Shown: piece after piece, positions 46,134 through 55,017 of the stretch
How positions within the stretch are numbered: the first letter of the stretch is position 1
Layout: each line of letters opens with the position of its first letter
NCBI RefSeq assembly: GCF_030818895.1
Contig: NZ_JAUTBA010000001.1
Span: 1,798,001-1,862,000, forward strand
DNA length: 64,000 bases
Source: Sphingobacterium zeae
GTDB taxonomy: Bacteria > Bacteroidota > Bacteroidia > Sphingobacteriales > Sphingobacteriaceae
Direction of reading: 5' to 3'
Position numbers and translations under genes: made by a program
The notes under the pieces: model-generated
Told to the model about the DNA's origin: nothing
The model's database searches: none
What the model saw: the letters and a program-made list of their open reading frames with translations, nothing else

Positions 46134-46868
46134 ATGCAAGTTTTTAAAGATAAAACCATCTTGGTTACAGGAGCCAATAGAGGAATAGGTAAATCACTGG
46201 TGAGTGCACTGCTTAATCATGGAGCAACAAAGATCTATGCCACCTGTAGAAATTTGAAATCGATGCCGTTACTCGCTGATGATCGAATAGTACCTTTACA
46301 ACTAGACATTACGGACGATGAACAAATAGCGCAGATTGCAAATGTAGCTCTCGATACAGAAATTCTGATCAATAATGCCGGAACCTTAAATCCAGGGAAC
46401 ATGCTACAAGGTGAACTTTTGGGGATGGAACACGATTTAGCGGTGAATTATTTTGGGACAATAAAAATGATGCGTGCATTTGCCCCAATTCTTGTTAAGA
46501 ATAGACCGTCTACTATGATCAATATCGTTTCCATTACGGCATATTCTCCGTTACCCTCAATTGCTGGCTATGCGGCCTCAAAAGCAGCGCTCTATTCGGC
46601 TACACTATCCGTCCGTATCGAATTGGCTAAAGATGGTGTAACCGTTTATGCCGTGAACCCTGGGGCTATTGATACTGATATGAACAAAGGAAGCGATTGG
46701 GAGATGCCAGATCCAGATACTACAGCGGTGAAAATATTGGACTATGTCTCCGCCGGAAAACTAGATATCGTTCCGGATGATATGGGGCAAGGTATGTATG
46801 CCGCATGGAGAGAAGATCCTGAGAAATTGTCAAAAATGTTTTCGGATCTTTATTACTTAGAAAAATAA
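46134..46868 (+). CDS. Short-chain dehydrogenase/reductase
   Basis: The 244-residue protein has a classical SDR fold: the cofactor loop ILVTGANRGIGKSLV near the N-terminus, LINNAGTLNPG, the catalytic Ser near NIVSITAYSP and YAASK (Tyr/Lys). It uses NAD(P)H to reduce or oxidise an alcohol or carbonyl. The substrate is unknown. The ATG at 46134 is preferred to a GTG 24 bp earlier. It is convergent with the desaturase gene. Confidence 0.9.
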   Translation: MQVFKDKTILVTGANRGIGKSLVSALLNHGATKIYATCRNLKSMPLLADDRIVPLQLDITDDEQIAQIANVALDTEILINNAGTLNPGNMLQGELLGMEHDLAVNYFGTIKMMRAFAPILVKNRPSTMINIVSITAYSPLPSIAGYAASKAALYSATLSVRIELAKDGVTVYAVNPGAIDTDMNKGSDWEMPDPDTTAVKILDYVSAGKLDIVPDDMGQGMYAAWREDPEKLSKMFSDLYYLEK

Positions 46869-46942
46869 TTGTGTATAAATTGTTCCGCGTCTATAAGCTT
46901 CTGTATAGCACCGAATAGCTAGCAGGGGATAAAAAATAAGCA

Positions 46943-47003
46943 ATTCACAGCGAGTATCAGTTACGATCGGCATAATCTCGTAGGCGACATAATCGCTGTG
47001 AAT
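46943..47003 (-). terminator. Long hairpin between the SDR and desaturase genes
   Basis: ATTCACAGCGA (46943-46953) and TCGCTGTGAAT (46993-47003) form a perfect 11-bp stem with a 39-nt loop that contains a smaller TACGA/TCGTA stem. On the minus strand a T-rich run follows shortly after. Confidence 0.6.
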
Positions 47004-47026
47004 GCGGTTACCACCAAATGTGAATA

Positions 47027-48058
47027 TTATTCTTTTGATTGTAAGTAGGGGAGTCGGTATTGCTCATCAAATCTTTTCTTGTCATCCCTATAGCTACTAA
47101 CTGCTCCTAGCTTATGCATTATTTTGATATAACACCACGCAAGGTCAATTTGGTATGGTTTGAAACCACTACGTGCACTCTTGGGGTATAAATGATGGTT
47201 ATTGTGCCATTCACCTGCTACAATGCCAGGCCATAATTGATTTATGGATTTATCCTTCTCATTAAAATCGACGCCTTCCCGTTGTTTGTCTTCGCCTTTT
47301 GCATGACCTTCATAGTTGAAGGTTCGGACGCCGACAGCCCAGAAGCCTGCTGCGCCAAAGAGTGTGCAAGCAAGGGCATGACCACCAATCAGATAGAATA
47401 TGGCATACCAAAAGGCCCAATTAAGGATCCACGACCAAACCGCGTGCGAGGGATTGACATATGATCCCCACTTTTTATATTGTGCATAGCTATTGGCTGT
47501 AACACCTGTGTGTCGCATAAGTAATTTTACCCGGTTATATGAATTTTCCGTCAGGTCCTTAGCAATAGGCTGATGATTTACATCGGCTAAGAAACAGTAT
47601 AGAAAACCCGCTTGCGCATTGTAAGGATCACCGGGTTTATCCGATTTGGCATGATGCACATGATGCGAAATCACATAAATTTCTTCGGGAATGACATTGA
47701 TGGTCAGATTTTGTGTGACGAAGCGCCAGAAACCGTTACGGAATTTAAATGCACCATGTGTGGCAAATCGATGATGCCATATCGTGCCATGGGTTCCCAT
47801 AACAATCATACTATAGAGGAAGGCTGCCAATACTGTCCACCAACTGAAGTGATATACCAAAAAGAGTATAAAAAAGGGAATTAGGCAGGCTACCTTTAAC
47901 CAGCTAAAAAAGGGCAGCCAATTTCGTTTATCCTTAAAAATATTGAGACGTTTGAAGAATTCTTTGACTATTTCTCTTTTGGTTGGCTTTACGAGGTTTC
48001 CATCGGCGTCTTTCCATCCGTAGGTAGGAACTTGCAGAACGTGGTCTAAAAAGGGCAT
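47027..48058 (-). CDS. Acyl-CoA/fatty-acid desaturase
   Basis: The 343-residue membrane protein has the three His boxes of the di-iron desaturases: HRFATH (residues 96-101), HHVHH (132-136) and HNNHH (285-289), with hydrophobic segments at about 55-90 and 205-245 between them. The layout fits stearoyl-CoA-type delta-9 enzymes. It would introduce a double bond into membrane acyl chains, with oxygen and an electron donor encoded elsewhere. Double-bond position cannot be read from sequence. Confidence 0.9.
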   Translation of the reverse strand: MPFLDHVLQVPTYGWKDADGNLVKPTKREIVKEFFKRLNIFKDKRNWLPFFSWLKVACLIPFFILFLVYHFSWWTVLAAFLYSMIVMGTHGTIWHHRFATHGAFKFRNGFWRFVTQNLTINVIPEEIYVISHHVHHAKSDKPGDPYNAQAGFLYCFLADVNHQPIAKDLTENSYNRVKLLMRHTGVTANSYAQYKKWGSYVNPSHAVWSWILNWAFWYAIFYLIGGHALACTLFGAAGFWAVGVRTFNYEGHAKGEDKQREGVDFNEKDKSINQLWPGIVAGEWHNNHHLYPKSARSGFKPYQIDLAWCYIKIMHKLGAVSSYRDDKKRFDEQYRLPYLQSKE

Positions 48059-48124
48059 TTGTGGTTGATGTAAATTCTAATTTTTGTTAAAGTTACTATA
48101 TTACATGGTTAAAAAGTGTTAATC

Positions 48125-48300
48125 TTAAAAGTTTAACATATCCTTAAGATGTATTTTGGCGTAGTGCTGTACGATTGCATCGGTATTTTTGACTAGAGAT
48201 CTGATAAATTGAAGCGTCAACGTATGGGATACAAACAGATGTCCTCCTTTGGGAACATTGAAAGCGTCTGCTTTAAACTGTCGGCAACCTTATCGTTTGG
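48125..48300 (-). pseudogene. Relic of an alpha/beta-hydrolase C-terminus
   Basis: On the minus strand two frames join into hydrolase-like sequence. One reads PNDKVADSLKQ right after a TAG. After a shift of one base the other reads ADAFNVPKGGHLFVSHTL and onward to KIHLKDMLNF, ending at TAA (48125-48127). The GGH motif after VP is the catalytic-His region of alpha/beta hydrolases, and D in PNDK may be the usual acid loop. No start and no front half are present, so this is a decayed fragment. Confidence 0.5.
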
Positions 48301-48432
48301 CTATTCGCAAAACGCTTACATTGTAGGAAAGACGTCGGATAGCAATTTTAAAGATTGACACTTTAAAATATTATGCAAACTTTTTAAAGTTATGCAACGT
48401 TTATAAAGGGAAAAACCACAAAATTTATTTAA

Positions 48433-48816
48433 ATGTCTAATAACAGTATACCGCAGAAGGTGAATGACCATCTTGCTAATGAACGGACTTTTCTCGCTTG
48501 GATACGAACCAGCTTAGGGATTATGGGTTTTGGATTTGTAGTCGTTAAATTTTCATTATTTATTCGTCAGATAGAGCTCATTTTAAAGAAAGATGTCGTT
48601 GTCGGCTCCCAGCATGAATATTCTGGCGTTGTGGGCGTTTCTATTGTGGTTATTGGTGCATTGACGGTTATCGTTGCTTTCTTTAAATACCGTAAGACAA
48701 ATAAGCAAATCGAGGAGGAGAACTTCGTTCAAACTTCGAATAGTATCACAATTGTAGCCGTATTGATTTTTGTCATCGGTCTTATTCTGAGTTGGTATCT
48801 TATTGACGGTCTTTAG
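48433..48816 (+). CDS. DUF202 (YidH-family) inner-membrane protein
   Basis: The 127-residue protein has the DUF202 opening (NDHLANERTFLAWIRTSLGI, then MGFGFVVVKFSLF) and three transmembrane helices (about 27-45, 63-82, 103-123). Members are small membrane proteins of unknown function. The gene is alone. Confidence 0.88.
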   Translation: MSNNSIPQKVNDHLANERTFLAWIRTSLGIMGFGFVVVKFSLFIRQIELILKKDVVVGSQHEYSGVVGVSIVVIGALTVIVAFFKYRKTNKQIEEENFVQTSNSITIVAVLIFVIGLILSWYLIDGL

Positions 48817-48876
48817 GGCGCATAAAGTTTTGCATTTTTTCAATCAATGAAACGACCTAACTTGATAAAATAAAAA

Positions 48877-48944
48877 ACCGACTCCTATTTATATCAATCT
48901 GTTTGCAAATAGGTCTTCCGCAGCGTCTTAAAAGCCCAGTCGGT
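48877..48944 (-). terminator. Two-stem structured terminator of the VOC gene
   Basis: An outer stem (ACCGACT at 48877-48883, AGTCGGT at 48938-48944) encloses an inner stem (CCTATTT at 48884-48890, AAATAGG at 48907-48913) and a 24-nt arm. On the minus strand six T follow the outer stem. Confidence 0.65.
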
Positions 48945-48951
48945 ATCCAAA

Positions 48952-49314
48952 TCAAATTTTATTTGATTTGGAATAATCGGTTATTCCAAGCTTATTTCCG
49001 AAAGGATCATTAAATTCCACGGCTAGACCTGTCATGATATCAAATGGCTCGCTTAAAAATACGATCCCCTTTTGCTTTAAAGATTCATAGGTTGCCTTAA
49101 CATCTGCAACGGTAAACCAAATACTTGGTTTTGCCTGTTGTGCCGAACTCAGTATGATCGCTGGTTCATTGTCGCCCACTTTAAACGCAGTCATCCCTTT
49201 TGCCGGAAAGTCAAATTTAGTTTCGAGTCCAAGTTGGTCTCGATAAAATATCTTGGCTTTATCCAGGTCATCGACCGGTATAAAGAAATTATCGTAATCC
49301 AATAATAGGTTCAT
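48952..49314 (-). CDS. VOC-superfamily (glyoxalase/bleomycin-resistance-like) protein
   Basis: The 120-residue protein has two beta-alpha-beta-beta-beta repeats (NFFIPVDDLDKAKIFYRDQL; IWFTVADVKATYESLKQKGI) ending with EFNDPFGNKLGITDY, the usual VOC close. It may bind a metal or a toxic aromatic compound. It is the second gene of an operon with the ArsR-tail-like gene, 5 bp apart, so it is probably under that protein's control or works with it. Confidence 0.88.
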   Translation of the reverse strand: MNLLLDYDNFFIPVDDLDKAKIFYRDQLGLETKFDFPAKGMTAFKVGDNEPAIILSSAQQAKPSIWFTVADVKATYESLKQKGIVFLSEPFDIMTGLAVEFNDPFGNKLGITDYSKSNKI

Positions 49315-49319
49315 GGTAA

Positions 49320-49523
49320 TTAGGATTTAATTTGTGATAAGTCTATTCCAAATGCTTTCAATTGCGATTCTCCAAGTTCAGTGATATAGAAGTTTTTACT
49401 TGTGGGATCTTTTTTAGCCAACCAACCCTTCGTTATTAAAGCTTCGAGCAAGAGCTGACCGAGTTTACCGCCGATATGTTCATAACATAATTTTGCGGGT
49501 TTCAATTTATCGTTTTTGTTCAT
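49320..49523 (-). CDS. Small protein resembling the C-terminal tail of ArsR-type regulators
   Basis: The 67-residue protein reads like the C-terminal module that follows the winged helix in some ArsR-family regulators (KLCYEHIGGKLGQLLLEALI, then a wing-like ELGESQLKAFGIDL). The DNA-binding front is missing and I found no remnant of it upstream. It precedes the VOC gene by 5 bp in one operon. It may be a ligand- or partner-binding protein, or the remains of a regulator that kept a start codon. Confidence 0.65.
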   Translation of the reverse strand: MNKNDKLKPAKLCYEHIGGKLGQLLLEALITKGWLAKKDPTSKNFYITELGESQLKAFGIDLSQIKS

Positions 49524-49718
49524 TTTTGTCTTTTTGTTACCGTTTACTTTTTGATTTATAATTCCTTAGCTGTAAAATTATGAAAATGCGAAGGACTGAA
49601 AAATGATAGAGATCATTCATTCTAGTGGCTCTTTGACACGATGTAAAGCATATCTCTTTTGCTTTTGAAAAACAAAATGTATCCCAACTTGGTATCTAGA
49701 AAGGGGATTTTATTATAT

Positions 49719-51737
49719 ATGGAAAAGGAAAAGGATAGCGAGTCGCAGGTAAAACGTTTATTTGAACGTTTTAATACTCAAATAGCAGACCCAGCTTATA
49801 TAGATGTTGATTTTTTGGTTTCACTGGTGGACGTCGTCCGTCCAAAGCATGTCAATTTATATTATCAGGCCGACATTCAATTTTTACTAGCCTATTTTGA
49901 AGCATCACCTGAAGAACTTCAATCCTTTCAGCTTTATCTTAAAAGAATCCTAGTTGCCAAGGATTTTGATCAGCTGATTTCTGATACGGGCATCATTAGT
50001 TATGCAGATTTTTTTTACGAACTGAAAAAAAGGATTACAGAACGGTATCTACCATTTCAGCCGCCGAAGTCTACTTTACAATATCTTTTAAATCAAGTTT
50101 TTTATAAATCTAGCGATGCCGAATGGATCGCAATGATTCCCCAGGATCAGGTTGATAAGCTGTTTTGTTTATGTGGATTTCAAACGATTTATGACGATGA
50201 AACTGGCTTTGGAATGATTGAAATATTGTATGGACTGGAATTGCTGGTCCAACGTATTACAGGCCGTGCTATGGAAACAGATGTAAATAAGATGGTACCG
50301 GAGTTTCAAAATTTTGATAGTCCATTTATTGCAATCATGCGGGAATTTACCGAATTGAATGATCGTCTTTTGCAATCCAATGTTAAGTTTATCCCATCCA
50401 ACGATCTATCTTATAAGCAGATTTTGGTATTACATAGACAATGCGAGGCGTATATCGAAACAGCATTCGACAATTCACATCGTTTTGGAATTTCTATCAA
50501 AGTGAATCAATCGCTTCTGCGCATGCGGCAACAATTAGAAAGGATCCGAGAAATTCTATATTTTTTGGTGATTGATCATTCGGATGAAAAGAAGCAAAAG
50601 ACAATCAAACTGGCAGTAACACTCCTTGGATACAATTCCGGGAAAAGCAACATTCGCAAATTAGTTGGACAGAGTACACAACTTCTGGCTTACGAGATTA
50701 CACATCATACCGCACAGACGGGTGAACACTATATTACCTCAAGTGAAAAAGAATATTGGAAAATGTTCCGATCGGCCTGCGGTGGTGGCCTCATTGTAGG
50801 CGTAATGTGTATCTTCAAGTTATTGTTGGGGAAGATACACACCAGTGAATTTGGTCACGCATTTTTATATAGCCTGAATTATGCGATAGGTTTCACGTTA
50901 ATTTATCTTTTTGGTGCAACTTTAGCAACCAAACAGCCCGCCATGACAGCATCTGCATTGGTCAATGCAATTGAGCAGGGAGCTTCCGGAGCTGGAAATA
51001 ACAGACATCGTTATTGGATGTTTGCTGAATTATTTGGAAGATTATTTCGGTCTCAGTTCATTGCTTTTGTTGGTAATGTTGTGATGGCTTTTCCGATGAG
51101 TCTTTTTCTTGTGTGGTTGATTCAGCAGCTGTCTCACGTTAATATTGCGAGTGCGCAGTGGTCACATCTTGTTAACGACCTTAACCCGGTGAAAACACCT
51201 TTAGTTTTTCACGCATCAATCGCAGGAGTTTTTTTATTTCTTTCGGGAATTATTGCCGGAAGTATCTCAAATAGAGACAAGCATAATTCAGTTTATTATC
51301 GCATTCAGGAGCATCCGATGTTGAAAAAAGTATTTGGACAGCGGCAGACAAACAAAATAGCTTTGTTCTATGAGAAAAAATGGGCAGGTATCGTATCTAA
51401 CGTTTGGTTTGGAATTTTTATGGGAACTACAGCTCCCGTCGGACTTTTTTTAGGTTTAAATCTGGATATTAGGCACATCACATTTGCGAGCGGGAATTTA
51501 GCATTGGGCTTATTTGGGAACGGTATGGAGTTGCCTGCCAAGATCTGGTTTTGGGGGATCTTGGGGATTGGATTGATAGGTTTTTTCAACTTTATGGTTA
51601 GTTTCTCCCTATCGTTGATTTTAGCTTTTCGTTCGCGTAACTTATCCTCGGGAGAATTGATTAAAATGGGGCGAGCCGTTTGGATCTATTTTAAGATAAA
51701 TCCAAAGCTGTTCTTCTTCCCACCTCGAAAAAGTTAA
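49719..51737 (+). CDS. PF10136-family 'site-specific recombinase' membrane protein
   Basis: The 672-residue protein (start at MEKEKDSES; ATG at 49677 would add 14 residues) has a soluble N-terminal half and a C-terminal half with about six hydrophobic segments (for example ACGGGLIVGVMCIFKLLLG and FGHAFLYSLNYAIGFTLIYL, and near the end LGIGLIGFFNFMVSFSLSL). GIFMGTTAPVGLFLGLNLDI and ITFASGNLALGLFGNG are family hallmarks. Pfam names the family a site-specific recombinase, but no integrase catalytic residues are seen and the membrane part fits poorly with DNA cutting. The role is open. Confidence 0.8.
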   Translation: MEKEKDSESQVKRLFERFNTQIADPAYIDVDFLVSLVDVVRPKHVNLYYQADIQFLLAYFEASPEELQSFQLYLKRILVAKDFDQLISDTGIISYADFFYELKKRITERYLPFQPPKSTLQYLLNQVFYKSSDAEWIAMIPQDQVDKLFCLCGFQTIYDDETGFGMIEILYGLELLVQRITGRAMETDVNKMVPEFQNFDSPFIAIMREFTELNDRLLQSNVKFIPSNDLSYKQILVLHRQCEAYIETAFDNSHRFGISIKVNQSLLRMRQQLERIREILYFLVIDHSDEKKQKTIKLAVTLLGYNSGKSNIRKLVGQSTQLLAYEITHHTAQTGEHYITSSEKEYWKMFRSACGGGLIVGVMCIFKLLLGKIHTSEFGHAFLYSLNYAIGFTLIYLFGATLATKQPAMTASALVNAIEQGASGAGNNRHRYWMFAELFGRLFRSQFIAFVGNVVMAFPMSLFLVWLIQQLSHVNIASAQWSHLVNDLNPVKTPLVFHASIAGVFLFLSGIIAGSISNRDKHNSVYYRIQEHPMLKKVFGQRQTNKIALFYEKKWAGIVSNVWFGIFMGTTAPVGLFLGLNLDIRHITFASGNLALGLFGNGMELPAKIWFWGILGIGLIGFFNFMVSFSLSLILAFRSRNLSSGELIKMGRAVWIYFKINPKLFFFPPRKS

Positions 51738-51819
51738 GTTCTAAAAAGTTAAATTCTAATGAAGGCCAGCAACCCTTAATCAATCCCTGCCAATACAAGG
51801 ATAACAGGCTGATTTCCTT

Positions 51820-52035
51820 CTAAACATTGATGTCACCGGAAAGATCGGGTGTGTCTTCGTCGTCTTTTTTTCTCTGCGCGGCCTGTTCTGCATCCTTATT
51901 ATGGGTACGATCGTCTTTAATACCTGATAAATCGGTATTAGGACGCTTTATACGTTTGGAAGTATCATCTTTATGATCTTCGGACAACGCATTGTTTGAC
52001 TTCTTTGAATCTTCCTCAGAGGACGTTATCATCAT
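51820..52035 (-). CDS. Hypothetical small acidic/charged protein
   Basis: The 71-residue protein (start at MMITSSEED) is very hydrophilic, rich in Asp, Lys and Ser, and repeats the motif DLSG in PNTDLSGIKDD and DTPDLSGDINV. It has no hydrophobic core, so it may be disordered. The longer frame to 52083 adds a basic front and is less likely. Family unknown; reality supported only by codon look and a clean frame. Confidence 0.4.
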   Translation of the reverse strand: MMITSSEEDSKKSNNALSEDHKDDTSKRIKRPNTDLSGIKDDRTHNKDAEQAAQRKKDDEDTPDLSGDINV

Positions 52036-52139
52036 AAAAATAACTATGCTTGCCGTACGAGATTTATTTTTCAATCTATGCATTTGACATGTTGTTTTTT
52101 AGTAGGGAACAGCGTTCGTAGCGTTATCGTTGGCGCAAA

Positions 52140-53057
52140 CTATAGCTTACTTTCGCCAGCAACAATTTCAATAAGGTTTTCAAGCAAGGAAATTTTTATT
52201 TGCTGGCCGCTGTAACTCCTGCATTCATCATCGATGTGTATTTTTTTGCCTTCCCATTCCATGGTCAACTGACTAGCTCGGATGGGTTTTATTTTCAATG
52301 CTACATTGGATCCATTCAATAGCCCGTCAATATAGTCTATAAGTTCCTGCCGTTGCTTTTCAGTTACAATGATGATGTCGAATTGTCCGTCGCCCGGATC
52401 AGCATTGGAAGATAAGATTAGTCGAGGCCCCATGCTTGGAATATTCATAACTTCGGCGAGAATACATGCTGTTTCAAAGTGACTTTCTCCTACCTTTATT
52501 TTCAGTGTTTTGGCCGGAAACGTTTGGACCAGTTCGCGTAATTGCTGGAGTGCAATTTTTATTTCTTCTTCTGCACTAAGATCTTCATCTAAACTCTTTT
52601 TGTCCATTTTTTCCATCAATAAAGGGAATACGCCGAAACCGATAGATTCTATAAAATGGAGTGGCTTTTCTGCTAATCCCAAAATCATTCCTACATCGAA
52701 TTTTTTAAGTTTACAGTCGTTCCAAAGACCAATGGCTTTTTCACAGTCAAGAGGAATGCCAAGAGAGATAGCAATATTGTTTGCAGTTCCTTGTGGCAGT
52801 ATGGCGATTGGTCTTTTAAATTTTAGTTTTTTTTCCAATAGCGCTAAAACTGCAGTTCTGATCGTGCCATCACCGCCGGCCAAGGCAATAATATCAGTCT
52901 GCGGATCGATCTTCTTGACAGCATGCTGTTTTGCGACTACTGTACAATTGTGTCCAAGATTTTCAATCAATTGACATAGTTCATCTTTGTCCCCATTCGT
53001 ATCATCCCCAGCGGTAGGGTTATGTACTAATCTTATGTTTTTGCCATGTTCTTTCAT
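52140..53057 (-). CDS. Diacylglycerol/lipid kinase (DAGK/YegS type)
   Basis: The 305-residue protein (start at MKEHGKNIRL) has the DAGK catalytic signature LAGGDGTIRTAVLALLEKK with the GGDGT loop, a HNPTAGDD opening, and PIAILPQGTANNIAISLGIP for the nucleotide. The C-terminal part is a beta sandwich. These cytoplasmic enzymes phosphorylate lipid alcohols with ATP. The substrate (diacylglycerol, sphingoid base or other) is not decided by sequence. It is divergent from surE across 51 bp. Confidence 0.9.
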   Translation of the reverse strand: MKEHGKNIRLVHNPTAGDDTNGDKDELCQLIENLGHNCTVVAKQHAVKKIDPQTDIIALAGGDGTIRTAVLALLEKKLKFKRPIAILPQGTANNIAISLGIPLDCEKAIGLWNDCKLKKFDVGMILGLAEKPLHFIESIGFGVFPLLMEKMDKKSLDEDLSAEEEIKIALQQLRELVQTFPAKTLKIKVGESHFETACILAEVMNIPSMGPRLILSSNADPGDGQFDIIIVTEKQRQELIDYIDGLLNGSNVALKIKPIRASQLTMEWEGKKIHIDDECRSYSGQQIKISLLENLIEIVAGESKL

Positions 53058-53108
53058 AACAATTGAACAAAGCATGGCTGAGATTGGTTTTTAAACAAAT
53101 GAACAACT

Positions 53109-53861
53109 ATGAATATACTTATTACTAACGACGATGGCATTTATTCGCCTGGTATCGCAGCACTGGCAAGAATAGCGAAACAGTTTGGCACGGTAAAAAT
53201 TGTGGCACCCGATGTGGAACAGTCTTCAATGGGACATGCGATTACGCATTCCCGGCCGCTAAGTTACCGGCGTGCCCCTATTACTTTCGAAGATATTGAA
53301 GCTTTTAGGGTCAATGGAACTCCGGCAGATTGCGTAGCATTGGGTTTACATATGTTTCCTGATACGCAGGTTGTACTTTCCGGTATCAATATGGGACCAA
53401 ATCTTGGTAATTCCATGTGGCATTCGGGTACACTAGCTGCTGCAAAGCAGGCCACTCTTCTTGGCATTACGGGTATTGCGTTGAGCACCCCTGTCGGAAA
53501 GACTGAACCGGATTTTGATGGCTTATCTGAATGGACAAGGGATGTGCTAAAAATATTAATTGAAAATAAAGAACCCTTTGAAAACAAAGAACCCGCTCTG
53601 TACAATGTGAATTTCCCAGCCCAACCTCAGGGCATAGCATGGACAAGGCAATCAGTAAGGTTGTATGATGGTAGGGTTGTCGCTGGAGAAGATCCTATGG
53701 GAAGGGAAAACTATTGGATCACTGTCATACCTTTAGAACCTGCTGATAAAGGCACAGATCGCTGGGCAGTAGAACACAATTTAGTGTCCATTACACCTTT
53801 ACGTCTTGATCTTACTGCGCATGATGAACTTGCGGAAAGAGTGAAACACGAGCAAAGTTAA
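53109..53861 (+). CDS. surE: 5'/3'-nucleotidase SurE
   Basis: The 250-residue protein opens with MNILITNDDGIYSPGIAALA, the SurE metal-binding signature (Asp8, Asp9), followed by VAPDVEQSSMGHAITHSRPL and VNGTPADCVALG and SGINMGPNLGNSMWHSGTL. Length is typical. SurE removes phosphate from 5'- and 3'-nucleotides and short polyphosphate with a divalent metal and is linked to stress survival. The next gene starts 37 bp later on the same strand. Confidence 0.95.
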   Translation: MNILITNDDGIYSPGIAALARIAKQFGTVKIVAPDVEQSSMGHAITHSRPLSYRRAPITFEDIEAFRVNGTPADCVALGLHMFPDTQVVLSGINMGPNLGNSMWHSGTLAAAKQATLLGITGIALSTPVGKTEPDFDGLSEWTRDVLKILIENKEPFENKEPALYNVNFPAQPQGIAWTRQSVRLYDGRVVAGEDPMGRENYWITVIPLEPADKGTDRWAVEHNLVSITPLRLDLTAHDELAERVKHEQS

Positions 53862-53898
53862 TTCAATGGAGCTAATCGAACGGGAAAATTAAACATTA

Positions 53899-54930
53899 AT
53901 GGAAAAAGATATGAATGCAACAGAAAATTTAATGCAGAAGGAAAGATTTCGTCCAGTTGATAAGGCAGGATTGGGAGGCGTAGCTTTAGGTAATGGATTT
54001 CAGCACCATACTGATTATGAATGTTTGAAGACAGTAGAAGCGGCGTGGAAGGCTGGAATACGACTCTTTGACACTTCCCCATGGTACGGTTTAGGTATAA
54101 GCGAACGTCGAATGGGCTTATTTTTAAAAGATCAACCTAGGGAAAGTTTCACTTTGTCAACAAAAGTGGGTAGACTCATGTTACCTCAAGAGGATTTTAA
54201 CATGGACCAGTTGCTGTGGAAGGGGAAATTAAATTTTGGGTACCGTTATGATTATACTGCATCAGGTGTAAGAAGGAGCTTAGAAGACAGTTTACAACGC
54301 TTAGGACTGTCTTCGATAGATATGGTATTTATTCATGACCTTTCACCAGACAATGGAGATATGAAAGACAGCTATGCTTATTATTTTGAGCAAGCTGCTA
54401 ACGGTGCGATGCCTGAATTGACTAGGATGAGAGAAGAAGGGCTTATTAAAGGCTGGGGGCTGGGAGTTAATACCGTAGAACCGATTTTACAGACATTGGA
54501 CGTTGCAGACCCAGATGTTTTTCTTTCAGCCTGTCAGTATTCGCTGATAAAACACGAGGAAGGGCTGAATGAAGTTTTTCCTAAAGTCGCTGAAAGAGGT
54601 GTTTCAATTGTTGTGGGAGCGCCATTATGTGCTGGATTTTTAGCTGGGAAAGACCGTTATCTCTACGATGGAAATTTCCCTGCGGGTGTAAAGGAAAAAC
54701 TAAATGCATTGCATCAGGTCGCAAAAAATCACAACGTCGATCTTCGCACAGCAGCATTGCAATTTTCGGCCGCTCCTGAAGAAGTATCTGGGGTGATACC
54801 GGGTGCACATACTGCTGAGCAGGCGGTAGAAAATGCAAATTCTTTTAACGCTAAGATCCCCACCGACTTTTGGAGCGAGCTAAAACATGAGAAACTTATT
54901 GAACAAAACTGTCCAGTACCAAACATGTGA
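53899..54930 (+). CDS. Aldo/keto reductase
   Basis: The 343-residue protein has the TIM-barrel tetrad: Asp and Tyr in LFDTSPWYGLGISERRMG, Lys in LSTKVGRLM and His in MVFIHDLSPDNGD. It resembles D-threo-aldose or L-fucose dehydrogenases. It would oxidise or reduce a sugar with NAD(P). It follows surE on the same strand by 37 bp and may share its transcript. A hairpin ends the gene (54947-54971). Substrate uncertain. Confidence 0.88.
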   Translation: MEKDMNATENLMQKERFRPVDKAGLGGVALGNGFQHHTDYECLKTVEAAWKAGIRLFDTSPWYGLGISERRMGLFLKDQPRESFTLSTKVGRLMLPQEDFNMDQLLWKGKLNFGYRYDYTASGVRRSLEDSLQRLGLSSIDMVFIHDLSPDNGDMKDSYAYYFEQAANGAMPELTRMREEGLIKGWGLGVNTVEPILQTLDVADPDVFLSACQYSLIKHEEGLNEVFPKVAERGVSIVVGAPLCAGFLAGKDRYLYDGNFPAGVKEKLNALHQVAKNHNVDLRTAALQFSAAPEEVSGVIPGAHTAEQAVENANSFNAKIPTDFWSELKHEKLIEQNCPVPNM

Positions 54931-54946
54931 TTACTTGACAAGATTT

Positions 54947-54971
54947 AGGGTGTGATTGGCACACCCTCTTT
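54947..54971 (+). terminator. Terminator after the aldo/keto reductase gene
   Basis: AGGGTGTG (54947-54954) and CACACCCT (54960-54967) form a perfect 8-bp stem with a 5-nt loop, followed by a short T run. Confidence 0.7.
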
Positions 54972-55017
54972 GAACCGATGTGAATTGGGCATTATTTTAG
55001 ATCAGCTTAAATATATG

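Noticed and set aside
49719..51737. Mobile element based on the 'recombinase' family name
   Set aside because: No inverted repeats, attachment-site duplication, tRNA target or transposition genes are near it, and the protein looks membrane-bound.
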